Shown here in pieces: positions 46,992-59,268 of a stretch of 64,000 nucleotides of DNA. Source of the DNA: Cryptomeria japonica. Its lineage: Eukaryota > Streptophyta > Pinopsida > Cupressales > Cupressaceae. The notes below the pieces were generated by a model. It saw only the letters and a list, made by a program, of their open reading frames with translations. It was not told the origin of the DNA and did not search any database. The first letter of the stretch is position 1. The number at the start of each line of letters is the position of its first letter. The DNA is taken from contig NC_081415.1 of NCBI RefSeq assembly GCF_030272615.1, positions 101,224,796 through 101,288,795 on the forward strand. Reading direction: 5' to 3'. Made by a program: the position numbers and the translations under genes.

Positions 46992-47900
46992 CTATTTTTT
47001 GAAGAAAGTATAGTTGTAACAAATTCTCCTAGGAAAGTCTGAAGCTTTGTATGCATCCATGTTGTTATAAATGAATACCAGGACTGTGAAAAAAGGGATC
47101 GCAAGAAATTGTAAGGAAATGCTGCAGAAATTTATCTGAGTTTTTCTAAGTCTTATGGAGAATATTCAAGTGTTTTTGTAATACTTTTTGAATTAATATC
47201 AATACACAGAACATCAACTTTGAGCCTAGAATCTGTGTTGTCTTCAAGTGTTCTTGCAAATATTTACTATTTTCAATTTGAGTAATCTAGGGTTATTCAT
47301 TTGAGTATGGGTTGTAAGGCAATCTTAAATAGATTTGTTTCTTAGCTTTTCTCTTCAAGAGGGGAATTAAATATGCAAGAATCATTTCTATCAGTAAATT
47401 CCTTGTGGGAGACTTTGAATTTGATGAATGTTGTCTAGTTTGATGAGGGTAAATTCTTATATATGTCAAGCATGTGTGGGGTTTATAAAAGCCAAGGTGA
47501 TGGGATGTATGGAGATGTTTATTTGTGAGATTACTATTTAAACTTAGATGACTCTGTGGCTTGGATAAGGCACTGGTATCTATTGTGGTTATCTTTTACA
47601 TATCTTGTAGGTCGATACTGAACATGAGCATAAGCTTTCTTTCTTTGTTTCAGTTAGTTTTGAGGTAATAAGATTCATTGGTTTTTAGACTGGTTTACTG
47701 TGGATCTGTCTTTTAAAAGTGTGAAGCCAATTCACATAAGGTATACCCGCCTGAACTTTGGATAAGTTTGAAGTGTAGAAGGCTCATCAAACCTTGTCAT
47801 ATGTTGCTCTAAAGTTTTCCTTCTCCTTGATTTCTCTTTTGCATACAGAGTATTATTTTATTGTAAGGTTTTTAGGGGGAATCAAAATTTGAGAACAACA
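46992..47900 (+). mobile_element. Element X 3' non-coding tail
   Basis: AT-rich and gene-free. TTTTTGAATTAATATCAATA near 47185-47205 looks like the 3' end of a plant transcript. A purine-rich TTTTTAGGGGGAATC sits 20 bases before the right end and could be a polypurine tract. Confidence 0.5.
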
Positions 47901-47905
47901 AAAAG

Positions 47906-50821
47906 AGTAGTATAGATGATGTCTACTGGGTTGAAGGATTAAAGCACAATCTTTTGAGTGTAGCTCAACTCAATGACAAAGGTTATCCATTGGAATTTAA
48001 AAATGCAATGTGCAAAATCTATGGGAGCAAAGGTGAACTGATTGCAACTGGCAAGTAGACAAAAGGTAACCTTTTTCACCTGAATCCTAAAGTCAACAAC
48101 TACTTAATTGCTAAAGTAGATGATAGTTGGCTTTGGCATCAGATATTTTGTCATATAAATTTTGATAACTTTGTCAAATTTAGTAAGTCCAAGTTGGCAA
48201 GAGGTTTGCCTCAATTGGAAAAACCGGTGAATGCTCTGTGTAAGGAGTGTCAGTTAGGAAAGATGGCATCCTCAATTTTAAAGAGAAAATATTTCTTAGC
48301 AAAATATTTGTTAGATTTGGTTCATATAGATCTCTATGGACAAATAAGGACTAAAAGTATTCAAGGTGATAGATATTTTATGATCTTCACTAATGATTGC
48401 TCAAGAATGATGTGGGTCACATTCTTGAAGGACAAAACAAAAGCCTTTAGTAATTTTAAGGCATTCAAGGCCTTAGCTGAAAAGGAAAGTGGTAAGAAGA
48501 TAAAGTGTTTGAGGACTGATCAAGGAGGTGAATTTACTTTAGAGGAATTCACTAGATATTGTGAAGACAATGGAATTAAGAGGCATATTTCTGCACCGAG
48601 GACACCACAGTAGAATAGTATTGCAAAGAGGAACAATCGGTAAGTTGTTGAAGCTACTAGAATGATTCTAATACACGAAGGAGTAGGAAAAATTTTCTGG
48701 AGAGAAGCTATCAACACAGCTGTCTATACTATGAACTAGATATTGGTAAAGAGAGGTAAGGATAAAAATCCTTATGAATACTAGTATGGTAGATCACCTA
48801 ATGTCATTTATTTTAAGATTTTTGGTAGTAAATGTTTTATCAAGAGAAGTGACTATGTTAGTAAGTTTGACGCTAAGAGTGATGAAGGCATATTTTTTGG
48901 TTACTCCACCAAGAGTAAGGCCTACAAATGTTACAACAATTAGACATAGAGAACCATTGAAAGTGTTGATGTCCAAGTGGATGACTGTCCTAAATTTTTA
49001 GGACAAACCAGTGAGGAAAAGAAGGAAGATGAACCTTACATTTTGATTTTGGAACCAGAACTAGTGAAGCCAGAAGCTGGTGAAGTGAATGTTGTAGTAC
49101 CAGTTCAATAGGAATAGGTAGATTCATAAGAAGATGATGATAGTGAGGAAGAAGAACCTAAAGATAATGATAATATCATTCCAAGGTATGTGAGACTCAA
49201 TCATAATCCTGACCCGATTATTGGAGATAAAGATGCTGGAGTGTTAAACAGGAGAAGAATTAGAGAGAATTATTGTATGATCTCCACTATTGAGCCTATA
49301 ACTGCTAAGGAAGCATTTGGAGATGATCATTGGATGAAAGCTATGGAAGAGGAGCTTGAATAGATTGAGAAGAACAATACATGGACCCTAGTAACCAGAC
49401 TAGTGAATAAAAATGTGATAGGCACTACATGGGTATTTAGGAATAAACTAAACAAAGATGGAGTAGTAGTTAGAAACAAAGCTAGATTGGTATGTAAAGG
49501 TTATGCATAGGAAGAAGGAGAAGACTATGGTGAGACATTTGCACCAATTGCTAGATTGGAAGGTGTTGGAACTCTACTTGCATTTGCAGCATATAGGGGA
49601 TTCAAAGTATATCAGATGGATGTGAAGTCAACATTTCTAAATGGAATACTAGAAGAGGAAGTATACATTGAGCAACCAAATGGTTATGCTTTGACTGATG
49701 CAAAGGATATGGTGTGTAAACTTCACAAGGCACTATATGGTTTGAAGCAAGCACCAAGAGCATGGTATGAAAGACTACATTCACACCTGATGAAGATAGG
49801 TTTTCAGAGAACCAGTGAAGACAAAAATATATATCTAAAGATTGAATGAGATAAGATACTAGTTAGTGAATTTTTTGTGGATGATATCATATTTGGAGGC
49901 AATGATGACATGAGTGATGACTTTGCAAATGAGATGAAAAGTGCATTTGAAATGTCTCTAGTAGGAGAGATAAAATTCTTCATAGGTTTGCAAATTCAAT
50001 AGGTAAAGAGTGGTATTTTTATCACACAATCTAAATATGCGAAATAGGTATTGAAGACATTTGGAATGAGTGACTGTAAACCAGATGGGACACCAATGAT
50101 TATAGGTTGTAAACTATCTAAGGAGGATGATGTCACATATGTTGATGAAAAGGAGTATAGATCAATGATAGGGAAACTGCATTATGTTGTTCATAGCAGA
50201 CCAGATATTGCTCATGTAGTTGGTTTAGTTGCCATATTTTAGAAGAACCTAAAGGATACACACATGATTGCAACTAAAAAGATATTTAGATATTTGAAAG
50301 GTACTATTAATTATGGATTGTGGTATCCATATGCAGGTAACTTTTATTTAAAGGTTTATATAGATGTAGACTGGGAAGGAAATGTTGATGACAAGAAGAG
50401 CACAACCGGTGGTGCATTCTTTCTTGGAGGAAGACTTGTATCTTGGAGTAGCAAGAAGTGGAGTTGTATATCATAGTCCACTGCTAAAGTTGAATATGTT
50501 GCAACATATATGAATTGTACCCAGGCAATCTGGATGAAACACATTCTAGAAGAAATGAAGATCATAAAATGAGTAAAGATTTTATGTGACAACACCAATG
50601 CAATAAAAATTTCAAAGAACTCAGTGTTGCATGCTAGAACCAAGCATATTGAGCTGAAATATCACTTCTTGAGGGAGAAAGTGCAGAGTAAAGATGTGTT
50701 ATTGGAGCATGTATCTACTAAGGAGCAGCTAGCGGATATCTTTACTAAACCTCTGCCTAAGACTACTTTTGAGTATCTTAGAGGTCAACTAGGGTTTGTG
50801 CCCCTACATGAGGTCAATTGA
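47906..50821 (+). pseudogene. Copia-2 pol: integrase, RT and RNase H, one frame with many TAG stops
   Basis: A single frame runs 2.9 kb without any indel. It carries the pre-integrase block (DDVYWVEGLKHNLLSVAQL), the CKECQLGKM zinc finger, and an integrase core with RTDQGGEFT but AKRNN in place of the catalytic Glu. RT has MDVKSTFLNG, LYGLKQAPRAWYERL and FVDDIIFGG (Phe for Tyr). RNase H has STAKVEYVA, then HIELKYHFLREKV and LADIFTKPLP. I count 14 internal TAG, 2 TAA and 2 TGA before the natural TGA at 50819-50821. Many TAG sit where Copia proteins have Gln, for example TPQ-stop-N, ELE-stop-IEKNNTW and GYA-stop-E. Confidence 0.93.
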
Positions 50822-51143
50822 GTAGATGTGGAATACATCTGTCCCAGAGCTAATTGAAGAATATTGAAGCAAGATTGGTGTAGAGTGGAGCTATTCCACA
50901 AGGGGAGCATCAAGTTGTAGATTGTTCATGTAGAACAATGAAGTATGACACTACATGTTTTACTTTTACTTTGTCATTTTTGTCAAAGGGGGAGAAGAAC
51001 TATATGATAATGGGGAAAAGAACATTATGATTGATAGAGAGAAGATCTATAGCCAGTTACCAACTGAAGACATGGAGACTAAGTTGAAGGAGAGTACATG
51101 GTAAAATGTAAACCAGGATTCCTATACCTCTGTATGTGCATTA
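50822..51143 (+). mobile_element. Copia-2 3' untranslated region with polypurine tract
   Basis: CAAAGGGGGAGAAGAA at 50984-50999 is a typical Copia polypurine tract, but no LTR follows it. The sequence runs 144 bases further and is cut by the Copia-3 LTR. The 3' LTR of Copia-2 is therefore either displaced beyond the window or lost. Confidence 0.65.
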
Positions 51144-52366
51144 TGTTGGCCATTTGGTGAAATTGATTATGTGTTTCCTTGATGTTTTGTCATTGATGTC
51201 AATACTAGATGTTTGGATGCTTTACCGACACCCTTCTAGTCTTGGTAGGTTGAGTGGTTTCTAGTTAACTTGGATCTGACATGATCCAGTTGACTCTGGT
51301 ATAATTTGGTAATGGAATTGGCTTGTTCATGATGCTTACACTCATATTTGGTCAGTTGGTTTTGATCTGGTGATTGGATTCTATCCTGCTTACTTAGAAG
51401 ATTGGTTTCTAATTCTAGTGAGGGTTTCACCAACAGAGCTTTTAGTGGAGATCTTTGATGCATTGCATAATTGGTGTTGGTGTAGCTTTTGATGGAGTTT
51501 CAGGATTCTCTTGGTGATCATGTTCGAGACTTGACATTTGGAGATCATTACTGAAGCATGTGGACCTATACTTGGTCCCAGTTGATCTAGGTTATGGACC
51601 GACATTGATGTAACATGTGGATATGACCTATTGTTGTATTTTTAGGATGTCTTCTATGTTGGATATTATTTGTTTCAGTCTAAGGCTGACATGGTTTGTA
51701 ATTATGTAATTGGTTTAATGCCTGGTAGCCGACCTGATTGTTTATGGTCGAGGGTTTATATAAATAAGATGTAAGATCTCATTGTAGATCATCATGGTTA
51801 TTGTAAGAGGTCATGGTCAAGGAAATTAATGTGCAAATAATGTAATATAATTTAGGTAGAGGAGTTGGTCAATCATTGGAGATTGAATTGGTTTTGTGAA
51901 GAGGATTTAGTCCTCTGGTATTGAGCTTAACCAAAACTGTACTCAGGCATAGGAGATGCTATCTTTTGTAATTCAACACTTATCTAGATTATAGTCTGGA
52001 TTTGTATGTAGTTAGTGAGACTCCTTTTGTGATGAGCAGTGTGCTCTAGGTTGTTGGCCCTCCTAGAAGTGTAGGCCCCTTCATTGTAAATTCATATACT
52101 TATTGTAGAAGTATTATCTGACTATGAGTAGGCTTCCCACCATGGTTTTTCTCTTTACCAGGTTTTCCACATACAAATCTTGGTGTTGTGTGGATGGTAT
52201 TTATTTTGTGTTTATTGTTTATACTTAACTGGATTAACTACTATTCTGGTATTATTATTTTGGGTTCCAGTATTAAAGTTTAAATTGCTAATACTTTCAA
52301 TAATCTATGACAATTGATTCACCTCCCCCCTCTCAGTTGTCTTCCGGTTATCTGAACTGTCTAACA
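51144..52366 (+). repeat. 5' LTR of Copia-3 (1223 bp)
   Basis: Starts TGTTGGCCATTTGG and ends GTCTAACA, followed by a primer site. It is the same family as the Copia-1 LTR, in the other orientation. A TATA-like TATATAAA lies at 51757-51764. Confidence 0.88.
51757..51764 (+). promoter_or_regulatory. Probable Copia-3 LTR TATA box
   Basis: TATATAAA in the middle of the LTR, at the place where the Copia-1 LTR has TATATATA. Confidence 0.5.
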
Positions 52367-52368
52367 AT

Positions 52369-52380
52369 TGGAATCAGAGA
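52369..52380 (+). other. Copia-3 primer binding site (iMet tRNA, one mismatch)
   Basis: TGGAATCAGAGA, one base different from the usual TGGTATCAGAGA, two bases after the LTR. Confidence 0.8.
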
Positions 52381-52424
52381 TTTGGTCCTCTTTGCAGAAA
52401 GATTAACCACTTTAGGAAGATCCT

Positions 52425-52663
52425 ATGGCAACTAACTGTTCAAGTTCATCCAGTTCTTCTAGAGCTATTTTTTGAAGGAATATACCAAGGCTTGAAGGAA
52501 CAAACTATACGATATGGAATATTCAGATGGAGACTCATCTGAGATGTCTTGGAAAGGAGATTTGGGAGATCACATAGAATGGTGTCACGCCCTTTAATCT
52601 GGGATCTAGCAATCCTCCTCCGGCTAACCTAGACAAGGAGCTTGAGAATGATTGTAGAGAAAG
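52425..52663 (+). pseudogene. Copia-3 gag, N-terminal fragment
   Basis: Starts at ATG 52425 (MATNCSSSSSSS) and follows the Copia-1 gag closely: IPRLEGTNYTIWNIQ, METHLRCLGKEIWEI and LDKELENDCR. Two stops are present (TGA near 52467, TAG near 52575). It is cut at 52663 by the Gypsy-2 LTR. The remainder should lie beyond the right edge. Confidence 0.88.
52659..52663. repeat. Left target site of Gypsy-2
   Basis: GAAAG directly before the LTR. The matching duplication would lie right of the window. Confidence 0.5.
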
Positions 52664-53208
52664 TGTTAGTGAACGGATTTTTGCCTTTCTTCAAATTAAT
52701 CAATTTCATTGTTGTGCATGATTGTAGTGAATGATTGTAGAGAATGATAATAATGTTCTGCATTGGAAAGGTGATCACTAATGTTTGATTAGATCAATAT
52801 ATACAAAGATATATCACTACATAGATTCAAAACTCAAAGGTTTTCCTTCTCCCAAAAACAATGCGATCTTTTGTATATAAATATAACTCATGTAACAAAG
52901 ACACAACAATACATTTATAGATCCTTTTCAATTTCAGATTTCCAAAGTTTGATGACTTCCTTCAACAAAACCAAACTTCTAAAACCAGAAAGAAAACTAA
53001 GTAAACTCACAAAATTCTAACCAAAATCTAACCCCTATTATGTCTATCTTAATTTAATTTATAGTCTTTAGAATAGGGGAGGTCTCCCTAAAAACTCGAC
53101 CTCCTCTGAATCAGTTATGAAAACCAACAAAGTATATTTGGGATAGATGTCCTAAAGCCATTTGCATAATTATGAAAAATACATAAAAATAGAGTCTTAA
53201 TCAATGCA
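52664..53208 (-). repeat. 3' LTR of Gypsy-2, with internal deletion
   Basis: Matches the right LTR from 63334 over its first 44 bases and then from 52741 (AGAATGATAATAATG) on. Compared with the right copy it lacks about 340 bases (right copy 63380-63753 against 52708-52740 here). Homology is certain to about 52995, where the window cuts the partner. The inner border is not resolved and lies before the ORF stop at 53209. Confidence 0.75.
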
Positions 53209-56200
53209 TCATGCTTCTTTTCCATCGCCATCTTCTCCTCCACGTCTCTGGGCATCGTGGGCAGTTGCAAGTTTTTGTATTATGGATTGTTTTAGATTCT
53301 TTATAGCATTGATTTTTGCCTTGGTAGCTTCTTTGTTCCATCTGTGTCTCACCATCTTTTTGGTATGCTTCGGTAACTGATCGCTACCAACAAATGTCAT
53401 GGACTCGATCCAGGCGACTTGTGTTATATCCTCTAGCGTGAAATTTCCTTTCGCTTTGATTTTATCCATGCGTATCCTAAAAGTCTTTATCGCATCCTTC
53501 GTGTTCAGCCCACAAATCCCCAGCTGCCAATCATGGTCCGGATTAACCATTTTGTTGTCGTTAACTAGACTGCGTTGGAGGTCTTGAAGTTCATACACAT
53601 AAGTCTTGGCATTAGAGATCACAAATTTGAAGGTGAGTACCCACCACATTATGGTCTTCTTCAATATGAAGAGTTGGCATTCATCGCTTACCAACTTGAT
53701 GGAATGCTCTGTTAGGAATCTGGTGACTCCATACTCTTCTATCTTAGTGAGCATAGGCAAAACATTCTCCCATTTATGTTCCTCTTTCTCCCATGGCGAA
53801 GTCTAGTTCTGAATTTCTATAATGAGGATCTGTATCTCATCACATAACTTCCAGGAGCTTGTGATATATTTTTCTCCCTCTTTGATTACTCCTTTGATAC
53901 ATCCCTCGATAGCCTCTACAATGCTTTTAGCTCCTTGAACCTGACTCATTACCTTTTTATTTTCTAGTGAAGTAGGATCAAAGTTCTCTGTAGCGAGGGA
54001 CACAGGAAGTGCTCTAAAGAAACCGATAGTATCAATGAATTGAGTGAGAATGTTTATGTGCCACTTTAGCTCTCTCTTCTCCCGTCCGTCCTTTTCTGAC
54101 CTGGTCAACATTTTCTTAGCTGATACCTGGAAGAAATGGTTATCCAAATCCCTACTCATGTTTCCAAGCTCCACCTTGGTGATCTCAAAATCCTCTGTAC
54201 TAACCTCTTTATCTTCATCCTTGGGCTTGTATGAGGCAATCTCGGTAACCCACTTTCCAATTCCTTCATCATTATCCAGTCGAGCAGTTGTTGTGAACCT
54301 TTTAGGCTTGGGGCCCTTCTCTGTGTATTTAACTACCATGTCTTGAATTGGAATGGTCATGGGAATGAAACTCCGCTTTTTGTTTACTGAATTGGTTACC
54401 CACCTAGGAGTTGCACTCGAACTGGCCGTTCCCTCGATCATTTTAGAGGGTGGTGTCATGGCAAGGGTAACCACATGGGAATCCATGGCATTGACGATAT
54501 CACTGTCAAGATCTTCAACTTCAAATATCTAAGCATCAAGAACTTTATCCTACGCCTTTGCCTCTTTGGTTTGGTCCATTCTTTTCTGTGTGGCACTTAG
54601 TGACTTGGTATGTTGAGGAGCAAGGAAGTCTAGAGCCGGGTTAGGATTGTGCTTAATATGAGATGGCTTTTTATCCTTACCTGCATGAACGGGCATAGAA
54701 GTAAGATTAGAAAAACACTTTGGTGAATGCAGAGTAACCTCACTATTTCTAGCAGATTTATACTTGGTGCCTAATTTTGATGCTTTCTTCCTTCCAGTCC
54801 ATTCTGTGGTTCTCTCCAACACCATTTCTAGTTTTAGCTAAATATCATCTTCTTCTTCCTCATACCATTTGATACAAGACACTTCAGTTTCAGCTTGAGC
54901 TAAGTATCTAGGTTCAAACAGCTCTAGATAATCTTCCTCAAGCCCATTTATGTCAAGTTTTACTAGCAGCAAAATGACTTGCTCCAACACCATTCTCATG
55001 TTTGCCCTTTCGAACACCTCAAGTTCATCACTGCAGTCTTCCCAGAAATCCTCTAATTGTGGAATTGGGTGATACGACATTAGACCAAGACTTCAAGAGA
55101 AACCCTTATTGTCAAAGCCTTTTCTTTCATGGTACAGTGAAAAATTAAAGTTTTTCAAACCCATTGCAATGCTCAAAGTGTCTGACATTAAACTGCAGGA
55201 TAAAGTCTCCAACTGAATAGGGAAATGATCCTCCCATCTATCCTTGGGTTGTGCCTTCTTAATCATGGTAGCCAACTACCTACAAACCTCTGCTAAAACA
55301 AAGCAATCTGAACAAAAATGAGGAAGCTTGAAGGGCTCCTCCTCAAAACCGCCTACTCTTATGTAGCAAAAGCAAGGGAACTAGATCAAGAAGCTACCAA
55401 ATCTCCTCACCAATGACTGTGCATCTTAAGATATCCTCTGTGTTTTCATGTTCTTTAATTCGTAGCACAAATCTCCCAGGAAGGCGTTACGTACCCTCCT
55501 GAAGTCTTGCAAGGCATTATCTTTTTGTAACATTGGATAAAAATGATATACAAAGACCTCTCCCTCAGTGAGCTGCCTAGGTATTCCTATTATCTCCTTA
55601 ACACAGGCCAAACAATTTATCAAGTATGAGGACATGAATAAATTTTGCTTAAATTGTTTGGCCATACTTAGGTGTTCCCTCATGGAATCAGCAATCAACT
55701 TTTCCCAATCGAGGTATTGCTTTCCTTCTAATACCAGCTGCACATAGCAATAAATCTAGTCGTCAAAATTGTAGGCTTCCATCAAGCCCCTAACTCAATG
55801 CAACAGTAACATGATGTTGTGTATGTGAGGAAGCATATGGTTCTTGTTGGGATTCTTGGGCAATTTGGATTTGCTACATTATTCCAATGCCTGGCTCTAT
55901 GAGAGTTGAACTCAGTGATGTATTGGGTGGGAGAAAAGTTTGAGAACTGGTAGTCAAGTAGTCTGAAAATAGAGGAAATTACTTTGCGGTTAATGGCATG
56001 GAGGGTTTCACCATTATCTCTCCTGATGATCTTGACAATTGGATCATAACTAGCAATACATTCTCTAACCAATTCTGGGCAAGGGATAGCTAGGGGAAAG
56101 GCTATCACCTCTATGAGGCCACTACTTAGAATTTCTAGACTGAAAGAACCATCAATTTCCTTGAACAACCTTTCTTTTAAAGCTTCAAGATTTTCCCCCT

Positions 56201-56280
56201 TTAAGTTTGTATCACTGACTATAGGCTCTGTACATACAAGACTAAAAATGTTCCCAAAAAGGTGCAACGTGGACTTCATA
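53209..56280 (-). pseudogene. Extra ORF of Gypsy-2, downstream of integrase, unknown function
   Basis: Sense ORF between integrase and 3' LTR. From 55743 to its TGA at 53209 the frame is unbroken except for stops, nearly all TAG (for example before 53760, 54486, 54825 and 55275). An N-terminal part (56279-55782) is in another frame. Near 56030 it has ASYDPIVKIIRRDNGE and then FRL. Near 55720-55620 it has YLDWEKLIADSMREHL and SSYLINCLA. Both blocks match the long ORF of element X. The middle is Lys/Ser-rich, and the end has a Lys/Arg-rich tail with GGEDGDGKEA. No known domain is recognised; it could be an accessory protein of this Gypsy group. Confidence 0.78.
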
Positions 56281-57405
56281 ATTCATAAATGTCCAACCTT
56301 ATTTTCTCAACAAATTCTACCTTGAGAGAGGAAAAGTAGGTAAAAATCACTAGAGAGGATAGAAAACAAACTCACCTTCACAGTTGAGAGCAATCTGGTG
56401 ACTACCAGCAAACAAACCTTCTATCCAAGAAAAATGACTCTATAGCAATGAAGAACAAATTTTCAAAGGACTAACCCCTTCATACCTAATAGAAAAAGCA
56501 ATGATACATACTTATTAAGTGCATTCATTCCAATTGTCAATTTAAATGTGTTGAGCTTGTGGATTGGACATCGCATGCACACATTGAATGCATGGCGGCA
56601 TTTTTGAAGTAACCGCCAGTTCCCGTAATGATTACTTGCCTCAGAAACTTAAACAGTTGATGTCACCCAAGATATGGTTCAACCTTCCTCATATTTGGCA
56701 ATAAGCACACCATCATATCTTTTAGCTCATGGGACCCACTTGATTGAACATGCATGAACAATCTGAATGGAGTTCACTGGGGTTCAAGTAGTTCAAGACG
56801 TACACCACACCTAGGAAACTTCTCTTCTGAAAGGATTGACTATGTTAAGTGTTGTTGACCTTTTGAACCACATTGAACATGTTGAACACCCCCAAACCCT
56901 TTGAACTAGGTTCAAAGAGTTCACTGCCTAGAGAGAGATGATATAACATATCGCCGAACACAACCCGTAAAAGAACCGCTACAAAAACACTTTGAGTGAA
57001 TGTTAGTATGAAAACCTCCTAGATACCTAAGGACCTATGGAACCTAAATGAACCTTATGAACCTATTTCAAAATGGTTCAATGAGTTCATGGGGCACAAA
57101 CCGATCATTAAAACTTGGCATTTTAGAATTAAAAACAAACTACAAGCGGATTAAGGATTTGGACCGAGGAATTCCAAGAAAAATGAGGACTTCAAATAAA
57201 ATTTAATAGGGTGATTTACTCCTATTATGAAGGATAAATGACGTGGTAACATTGGCTCTGACTGGGGATTGTATTTTGCAAAGGAAAATATAAAGATCTC
57301 TAAATCTCTAGTTTCACATAGCCAAAAATAGATAGGGGAACAAAACAAGACTCACACCTAAATAGACACAAAGTAAAACACCTAAATTACTATATGCAGG
57401 GACTC
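56281..57405 (-). mobile_element. Gypsy-2 spacer between integrase and extra ORF
   Basis: Non-coding. The segment 56740-57090 is dense in GTTCA and TGAAC words in both orientations, which may be a decayed short repeat. No domain is seen. Confidence 0.55.
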
Positions 57406-58770
57406 TTAATCATAGGTTTTACAGTTTGTAGAGTTTGATATCTTGGTATAGGGTATAAATCTTCCATCAGAATAGTTGAGTCTAAAAGCATTTTGTCCCA
57501 CCACTTCATAGATCTTGAATGGGCCTTTCCACAATGAGTCAAATTTACTGTGAGCACCCTTTGGTTCTTTCCTTTTATCCCATAACAGTACTTCATCTCC
57601 TTGAAGGAAACCTCTTGGTCGAGCTCTCATGTCAAAGATATTCTTCACTCTATTCTAATGCTCTGTGATTCTATCCATTAGCATTTCTCTTTCTTCTTCC
57701 AACTTCGTTAGATACATAACCCTCTTCTCTAGAGCATTCTGAAAAAAAGAATCTTTGATTACCGTTTGAAGTTTGGCTGCTGAAAATTCTAGGGGTAAAG
57801 AAAGTTTTGCACCAATCCCATACACAAGCTCAAAAGGTGCCATTCCGATGGCTCTTTTAGGCATAATTTTGTCCGCCCATAAGGCTTCATATATCTTCTT
57901 ATGCCAATTTCGATAATTTTCATCAACCAGCTTCCTCATAATTGCTACCAGGTTCTTGTTGTTTGATTATGCCAATCCATTTCCTTGTGGAAAGTAATTA
58001 GAGGAATGCGAGAGAGAAATTTGATGTTCATAGAAAAACATAGTTAGTTCTTCAGAGGAGAAGTATGATGTGTTATCTGCAACAATTTTCTGAGGGACCC
58101 TGAAACAGACCAGAATGTAATCCTTGAGAAAGTTATACACGACCTCTGAATTTGCCTTTTTAGTGGGAATAGCCTCCACCCACTTGGTAAAATAATCCAT
58201 TGCTATCAAAATGTACATATGACCGGCACTGGAATGAGGATTTATTGGCCCAATGAAATCAACACCCCACTGTTTAAAGGGTTCATCTATTACCACAGGC
58301 CTTAAAGGTAGAGCGGCTAAATGTGGTTTCCCAGAGAAAAGTTGGCACTTTTCACACCCCTTAACATGAACATATGCATCCCAAAACATACCAGGCTAGT
58401 AAAAGCAATTTCTTAGAATCTTAAAGGTAGTCATAGAGGATGAGAAATTCCCACCGTAGGCTTCATTATGATAAACTTCCAGAAGCTTTTGCTGTTGAGG
58501 CTTATCCACACATCTTAGATAAGTACCATCCAAACCCTTTTTGTATAGAACATCTTGCCAAATAACATACTTAGCTACCTTTAACTTGAGATTCCTTTGC
58601 TCCTTGGCTGACAAATGACTTGGGCAGCTGTCGCAAGTCAAATAGTAGGCTACATCAGAAAACCATGCATCCTGCAGCCCAATAAATAGGGTCAATGGTA
58701 ACTCTTTTTCTGTTTCCATCCTATTTTCTGCTATTAACTTGCATAAGCCTTTCCCTTTAACCATCTTTGT
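57406..58770 (-). pseudogene. Gypsy-2 integrase
   Basis: One minus frame with four stops. The zinc-binding part (58764-58396) ends near HVKGCEKCQLF. The core has QWGVDFIGPINPHSSAGH with the first Asp, AMDYFTKWVEAIPTKKA, and KIVADNTSYF with the second Asp. The catalytic Glu position (NGLAE) is a TAA near 57967. The C-terminal part has MAPFELVYG, then RPRGFLQGDEVLLW and DSLWKGPFKIYEV. TAG replaces Trp in the YWPGM motif near 58393. Confidence 0.9.
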
Positions 58771-59268
58771 AGGGTGAATGTCTAGATCATATTCCTAAAT
58801 TTTTGTTAGCCATGTCTCTCTTTTATTGAGTCTGACTTCTTGCTAAGTTAAAATACTTTTCACTACTGAATCTGGAACAAAAACCATAGAACGAGAGTGC
58901 AAAATGTAGTATCGAAATTGTTTTACAACTTTAACCACATCAAAAGCTTGTTTCTCTGAGAGTGAATACTTAAGCTCATTCTTCTTGAGAGGAACACTCA
59001 TGAATGCAATAGGTGCCTCAATCCCAGATTCATCTACTTGTAATAGTATTCCCAACATTGTATGTTCTGAGACGTAGCAGTATATAATGAAATCCTTTTT
59101 GAAATCGGGGTTGATAAGAGTGGGTGCATTAGTAACCAAACCCTTGATTCTTTCAAAAGCATCCTTGGCTTCTTCAGTCCCTTTGAAAGGATGCATCTCA
59201 CTCAACAAGCTGATGATGTGCTTGGTAGTTTCTGCAAATTCAAGTACAAACCATCTTAGGAAATTCAC
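58771..59268 (-). pseudogene. Gypsy-2 native RNase H
   Basis: Minus strand, directly after RT. It has VNFLRWFVLEFAE, LINPDFKKDFIIYCYVSEHT, APIAFMSVPLKKNELKYS and EKQAFDVVKVVKQFRYYIL. The end near 58790 has TKI-stop-EYDLDI, where the stop is TAG at a Gln position. The usual first Asp is not evident (CYVSE). The frame is shared with RT and integrase. Confidence 0.85.

Larger units (their letters stand above)
41436..47900 (+). mobile_element. Element X: 6.5-kb insertion with one long unknown ORF
   Basis: Its borders are fixed by the Copia-2 pre-integrase frame, which stops at 41435 and continues at 47906. It begins TGTTGTC and ends GAACAACA, with a six-base inverted match TGTTGT/ACAACA and a probable 5-bp duplication. 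These are LTR-type ends, yet I cannot find a matching pair of LTRs inside. It holds a degenerate tandem array (41758-42960), a decayed ORF (43381-46991) homologous to the extra ORF of Gypsy-2, and a 0.9-kb non-coding tail. No gag, RT or integrase is present, so it must be non-autonomous. The class is uncertain. Confidence 0.75.

Noticed and set aside
53399-54346. Plus-strand frames at 53399-53587, 53606-53806 and 54044-54346
   Set aside because: They are shadows of the minus-strand extra ORF, which has homology to element X.
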